Assembly: GCA_002286715.1 (NCBI GenBank)
Contig: NSJX01000049.1
Coordinates: 120,645 to 184,644, forward strand
DNA length: 64,000 bases
Source of the DNA: Dentipellis sp. KUC8613
Lineage: Eukaryota; Basidiomycota; Agaricomycetes; Russulales; Hericiaceae
Direction of reading: 5' to 3'
Shown here one piece after another: positions 60,501-64,000 of this stretch. The stretch's first letter is position 1; every line of letters starts with the position of its first letter. Below the pieces are notes generated by a model. It did not search any database, was not told the origin of the DNA, and was given only the letters and a program-made list of their open reading frames with translations. The translations under genes and the position numbers were made by a program.

Positions 60501-61089
60501 CTTCGCAAAACCCTGGAGCAGCAAACGCATCCCAACGGACTGATACTGTACAACCACCGTTGCCGCAAAGGGAGTCGCTCACTCATAGACCCAATCTACC
60601 GACTATTCCAGAGTCTCAGTCAGCCTCTTCGTCTGCGGCAGCTGTCGAAAGCGTGCTGGATGGCCGACCTCAATTTAGTCAAACCTCTGAGAAGAACTCG
60701 CCAGGCCAACAGGACAAGTCGACTCCAAACGTTGACCCCGCGGGAACCGCCGGGACGACACAGCTGCGACAGGACAGAGGTAGCCGTCAGGGGGTGTCGG
60801 GAACCTCGAGACTGGGACAAAAGCAAAGAGCGGGAACATCCTCAGGTCGAGGTGAAGCAACTCCTCGAAGCTCTCAGAACCAAGCCCCTCAGAAGCCCGC
60901 AGCCAACCAGAAGAAATCGGCGGCTGCTATTGGTGAGATTTACAGGCTCTAAGGGCTTTTCCTTACCCTCTGTGGTCGCCGCGGAAATCTAACAAATCAG
61001 TAGGAAAACGGCGTTTGGCAGAGACTGAAGCACCTACAGAGAGACAAACGAAAAAATATAAGCATGCAACGGTCCCTTACAGCGACTGA
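57508..61089 (+). CDS. Large element-borne acidic/Gln-rich protein
   Basis: Start MPAATDNVDTPLEDRRISVA at 57508. Phase-consistent introns join VLIK to KITNWFRNHSRERPS, KKS to RAQDNARRLCHAFAAAMHD, VVGAV to IDKAGEFNGCQSFRKAYP, MW to KAKNAAEGLRKQE and AHYG to AAILDIAREGEGVAVPW. A long exon has an Arg/Gly-rich stretch (SRQRGRRAGAGRANQQARG), an acidic run and DSLLAAFSSLK, joined to AIPGTRAPGGFKLPSEW. The C-terminal third is Gln/Pro/Ser-rich, and a final intron leads to VGKRRLAETEAPTERQTKK ending TVPYSD-stop, a likely nuclear signal. The FRNHSR element recalls KDZ-associated proteins. It is about 1,000 aa, with no enzyme motif. Probably a chromatin or transposition accessory factor; function unknown. 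Confidence 0.7.
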
Positions 61090-61760
61090 CTTGCATCGAA
61101 GCCGAGATCAGCAAGAAAAGCTAGGGATGAGGTCGATGTTAATTTAATTGTGGAGGGTAAGAGGCAACATGCTCCGAGCAGACGGGCTAGGGGGGAGGAG
61201 TGATGCATTGTATACCTCTTTATTTGATTACATACCCGCGGGCTCTCTTTATTGTAGCCTTGTACTCCCGAAGTCGTTAAAAGGATGAAGTCGATGTTAA
61301 TTTGATCGTCGAGGCTAAACGGAGACATGCTCCGAGAAGACTGGCTAGGGGAGAGGAGTGATGCATTGTGTACCTCCTGATTAGTTTACAGTGTTGGAAG
61401 ATATGGAATCATGTATGCCCGCGGCTAACTCAAGCTTGAAGCATTCCAGAATTGGTACTGTAGATCGATACCCGCGGGCTCTCTTTCTTGTAGCTTTGTA
61501 CTCCCGAGGTCATTTAAAGGATGAGGTCCATGTTGATTTGATTGTGGAGGGTAAGAGGCAACATGCTACGAGAACACAGGCTAGGGGAGAGGAGTGATGC
61601 ACTGTGTACCTCCTGATTAGATTACAGTGTTGGCACATACGGAGTCACGTATGCCCGCGGCTACCTCAGGCTTGAAGCATTCCGGAATTTCTACTGTAGA
61701 TCGATACCCGCGGGCTCTCTTTGTTGTCGCTTTGTATTCCCGAAGTCGTTTCAAAAAATG
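61090..61760. repeat. Triplicated 3' repeat with conserved coding frame
   Basis: Three related units follow the cargo gene, marked by GATGAGGTCGATGTTAATTT at about 61128, 61283 and 61521. Units 2 and 3 are about 238 bp apart; unit 1 lacks an 83-bp segment. Each reads KDEVDVNLIVEGKRQHAPSR then ARGEE-stop in one frame, with small differences. Units 2 and 3 are preceded by a segment reading SSLKHSRIGTVDRYPRALF. They look like copies of a 3' terminal exon. CCCGCGGG occurs at the same place in each unit. Confidence 0.75.
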
Positions 61761-62080
61761 TAGCTCAGACAGATCCCCGTCCGTGCTGTCGTTTATCCAA
61801 CGTTTCCTTGTTCGAAAGCGTTATTGCTTCTATCACTATTGCCCGCGGGTAATTCGCAGGGGCAAAATCAACATCGTTCATTAAAGCAAGGGGTACTGTT
61901 ACTGAAATGATAGATCGGGGGGAAGGGTATGATGGACAAGATATAGCATATACAGAAATGATAGTCCTAGCAAGCAAAGGGAACGGAGAATAATGCGAGA
62001 TCGTCAAAGCTCGACGATTCGAGACGAATGGCTAAAGACCGCGGGTATACTCAAGGTGGACCACAAGTTCTGACTTGCCT
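61761..62080. other. Convergent spacer
   Basis: 3' flanks of two convergent element genes. Contains CCGCGG sites at about 61842 and 62040. No other feature. Confidence 0.5.
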
Positions 62081-62980
62081 CTACGATGAAGATGGCGGGG
62101 GTTGGAAGGCAGGTTGTTTTGCCACCAATCGGGCCAGAGTCTCTTCTAGAGCTTGAGTCTTTGATCTCGATTCGGAGACCCAGTCGTCGATTTTCCTGTG
62201 GGTGTCGTTCATGCCATTAATGCCAAGCTGCGCGTCGCTGAAAGCCTTTCGAAGCCCCTCCATGTCCTGGTCCACTTTTTCCCTGTGCGCCTGAGCTTCT
62301 TGCTTCATAGATGACATGTCGGTCTGAATGACCGAAATGTCGGACGCCTGACCGTCGACGCGACTCCGCAATTGCTCGACAATGCCTGTGAGGGTCCGCA
62401 TTTTGCTGTTGAGCGCCATGTTTGCTCGCCGAATGTCGGCATCGGCGCTACCTTCGCGAGACATCAATCCTGGCGTGGAGGCGGTTGGAGGGTTAGCGAG
62501 GGTAGGCGGAGTCGATGCGTCCACCCCACTAAATGCGAAGCGGCCTGGTTGGGACGGTCCAGCGACATTGGCCGCGGGTACTTCTTTCTTGACCTCAGGG
62601 AAGATGGCGGGATTGTACTTGAGATTCATGGCTTCCTCATGGGAAGCGGGAGCTTGCAGTTTTTCAAGCAAAACTGCAACATCTAGTCCATGGGCCTGGA
62701 CAAGGTGGAGAGGCGGGAGGTAGGGAACAGGAGGGAGTTCTTGAATGGGCTCCCGAGCGTGCATTGCAAGACACTCCCACATCTCAAAGGGGTCCATGTC
62801 GACGTTTGCACGCCGGGTCTTCGAGACGTACAAGCATTTGTGCTTGGAAGTCCTGCATCGCCCACAAGAGGTTCCGAACTCTGCCGGATTGCAAGTGAGG
62901 TTCCGCCCCTTGCATGTGTAGCAACCCGTGATGGGCTGAGACTTGTCAGATGTATCGTTAATCGTAGGCTGAGAAATCAA
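62081..62980 (-). CDS. Zn2Cys6-type protein with C-terminal coiled coil
   Basis: The frame contains GCYTCKGRNLTCNPAEFG followed by TSCGRCRTSKHKC, spaced C-x2-C-x6-C-x8-C-x2-C-x6-C, which fits the fungal binuclear zinc cluster used in DNA binding. A Pro-rich middle (QELPPVPYLPPLHL) is followed by a long amphipathic helix (SKMRTLTGIVEQLRSRVDG and SVIQTDMSSMKQEAQAHREK), ending FQPPPSSS-stop at 62081. One CCGCGG copy encodes PAANV. The 5' end is unresolved: the open frame continues up to a CEAC sequence beside a perfect GTAAGT donor at about 62985, and no proper ATG is seen, so an upstream exon probably exists. Likely a DNA-binding accessory protein of the element. Confidence 0.7.
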   Translation of the reverse strand: MISQPTINDTSDKSQPITGCYTCKGRNLTCNPAEFGTSCGRCRTSKHKCLYVSKTRRANVDMDPFEMWECLAMHAREPIQELPPVPYLPPLHLVQAHGLDVAVLLEKLQAPASHEEAMNLKYNPAIFPEVKKEVPAANVAGPSQPGRFAFSGVDASTPPTLANPPTASTPGLMSREGSADADIRRANMALNSKMRTLTGIVEQLRSRVDGQASDISVIQTDMSSMKQEAQAHREKVDQDMEGLRKAFSDAQLGINGMNDTHRKIDDWVSESRSKTQALEETLARLVAKQPAFQPPPSSS

Positions 62981-63360
62981 CTTACATGCTTCACATCTGA
63001 AAAAATAAAGATTTACATAGCCACCACTGTGGTTATATATGCTATGTGTCCTATGAAATAAGATGCCAAGCTATGGAAGACTCCATAGCAGCCATAGCAA
63101 CCATAGCTGGAAGGAGCATTTCTATAGCAGCAGTGAACATCTTCATAGCAATGATAGACTATGTAATTTGTCTCAAGGATTCATAGCCTTGTATAGCTAC
63201 TACTACATCTATGTTACTTATGCACTGCCCATATGCCCAAGCTTCATCATTTATTATATTTCTTCACCAACAGTTGAGAGTACATATTAAATAGATTTGT
63301 AGTGTCATACAGACTAGATACAATACAGGTAATGGTAGTGTGAGGAGTGGATAGGCAGAG
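62981..63360. repeat. CATAG-rich, AT-rich segment
   Basis: CATAG, CTATGG and CCATAGC occur repeatedly in both orientations between about 63020 and 63210. Coding content is not apparent. This may hold the right end of the element or the missing 5' exon of the Zn2Cys6 gene. Confidence 0.45.
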
Positions 63361-64000
63361 TTAGTGCATGATGGAGGGTGCAGGTGTGCGGGCACGAGGA
63401 TGGTGTGGGCGCGAGAAGAACATGTGACGTCCCAACGATGGCGCGACGGGCGCGTGAGGGTGCGACAATGGCGCGAGGGTGCGCGGGCATGACAGCGCGA
63501 CGAGAGCGAGACTGGGGCGACAATGCAACGACAACATGCCGGCGCGACAGCGCGAAGAGGGGGTGAGGGGGTGCAGGCACGACGTCCGGAAGAGGGCGCA
63601 ATGATGACGGCACGAGGGCGGGCACGAGACGGGTGAATTGGGCGCGACAGCGCAACGAGGGCGCGCGGGCGATGGCGCGACGAGGGCACGCGGGCGAGCA
63701 CACGGGCGCGATGGTGCGACGAGGTCGCGAGCGCGCGAGAAGGGCCCTACGGGAGTGCAAGGGCACGACGGCGCGAAGACCGGTGTGAAGACGCGACGGC
63801 GCGACAGCGCGAAGAGGGCGCGAGGGTGCGGGCGAGGGTGTACGGGCACGACGGCGCTACGAGGGTGAGACCGGCGCGATGGCGCGACGGCGCGACGAGA
63901 GCGTGCGGGCGTGACTGCACGAAGAGGGCGCGAGGGTGCGGGGGTCGACGAGGGCGCGATGGCACGAGAAGGGCGCGATGACACGACAGCGCGACGAGGA
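63361..64000. repeat. Degenerate GCGCGA-type minisatellite, truncated by the window
   Basis: Over 600 bp of short purine/GC words such as GCGCGACGAGGGCGCGAG, repeated irregularly every 8-20 bp. Frames on both strands are open only because of the low complexity; their Arg/Pro/Ser/Ala products are not genes. The repeat continues past the window end. Confidence 0.85.

Larger units (their letters stand above)
46869..62578. repeat. Dispersed short CCGCGG-centred palindrome family
   Basis: By eye I find roughly 45-50 CCGCGG sites in this 15.7-kb span, many extended to CCCGCGGG or to the 14-bp palindrome ATGCCCGCGGGCAT. Examples: 48851, 49127, 50327, 51432, 51833, 54311, 57511, 59073, 60057, 61234, 61470, 61708 and 62573. 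They occur in exons of at least six genes, in introns and in intergenic DNA on both sides of genes. The first 46 kb has only about 15-20, few of them extended. Confidence 0.75.
46100..63000. mobile_element. Composite KDZ-TET/JBP transposon region (boundaries uncertain)
   Basis: Bounded on the left by the GGGCCC array and minisatellite blocks and on the right by triplicated 3' repeats and the Zn2Cys6 gene. It contains a KDZ transposase, a TET/JBP dioxygenase and five accessory genes, all sharing the dispersed CCGCGG palindrome, whose density drops on both sides. KDZ transposons carrying TET/JBP genes are known in Agaricomycetes. I could not identify terminal inverted repeats or target-site duplications, so this may be one element or several nested ones. 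Confidence 0.65.

Noticed and set aside
63264..63984. Long Arg/Pro/Ser/Ala frames at the right edge
   Set aside because: Low-complexity GCGCGA-type minisatellite leaves several frames open; no protein character.

Overview
The window is nuclear DNA of a filamentous basidiomycete, most likely an Agaricomycete mushroom. Genes carry many short (about 45-75 nt) GT-AG introns, there are TATA boxes, CT-rich leaders and an intron-containing tRNA, and the protein families (Fzo1 mitofusin, S41 and M64 peptidases, KDZ transposase with a TET/JBP dioxygenase) are typical of that group. There are no bacterial-style operons. All exon models were spliced by eye; where the phase works out I say so.

Region 1 (0.5-45.6 kb) is ordinary gene space. 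From the left: a secreted S41-family peptidase (-), a secreted type-B carboxylesterase (-), the mitochondrial fusion GTPase Fzo1 (+), a long gene-poor stretch, a PIG3-type quinone oxidoreductase (+), a 72-aa protein with a strong promoter (+), an alpha/beta hydrolase (-), a nucleolar L1-domain protein (-), a large uncharacterised protein with faint pore-former resemblance (+), a 596-bp foldback transposon, a small coiled-coil protein (+), a bHLH-zipper-like factor (-), a secreted M64 metallopeptidase (+), two paralogous basic-region/coiled-coil genes (-) on either side of a CaaX-box protein (+), and a tRNA-Ala(CGC) with an intron.

Region 2 (about 46.1-63 kb) is very different and is the main discovery of the window. 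It holds a KDZ (Kyakuja-Dileera-Zisupton) transposase with its CxC2 cysteine cluster and core domain, a TET/JBP-type 2-oxoglutarate/Fe(II) dioxygenase, a large acidic/Q-rich cargo protein, a Zn2Cys6-type protein and three small charged or coiled-coil proteins. Most of these look open through every exon. The left side is a GGGCCC-studded repeat array followed by a duplicated 375-bp block with a 30-bp minisatellite; the right side is a triplicated coding 3' repeat. The whole 16 kb is peppered with an 8-14 bp palindrome centred on CCGCGG (consensus close to ATGCCCGCGGGCAT). I count roughly 45-50 CCGCGG sites by eye here, against roughly 15-20 in the first 46 kb. Copies lie in exons, introns, intergenic DNA, at a start codon, beside a splice acceptor, and as a 115-bp nested palindrome inside the transposase gene. 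I read this as one composite KDZ-TET/JBP element or a nest of such elements carrying its own CpG-rich dispersed repeat.

Region 3 (63.0-64.0 kb) is CATAG-rich DNA followed by a degenerate GCGCGA-type minisatellite that runs off the window.
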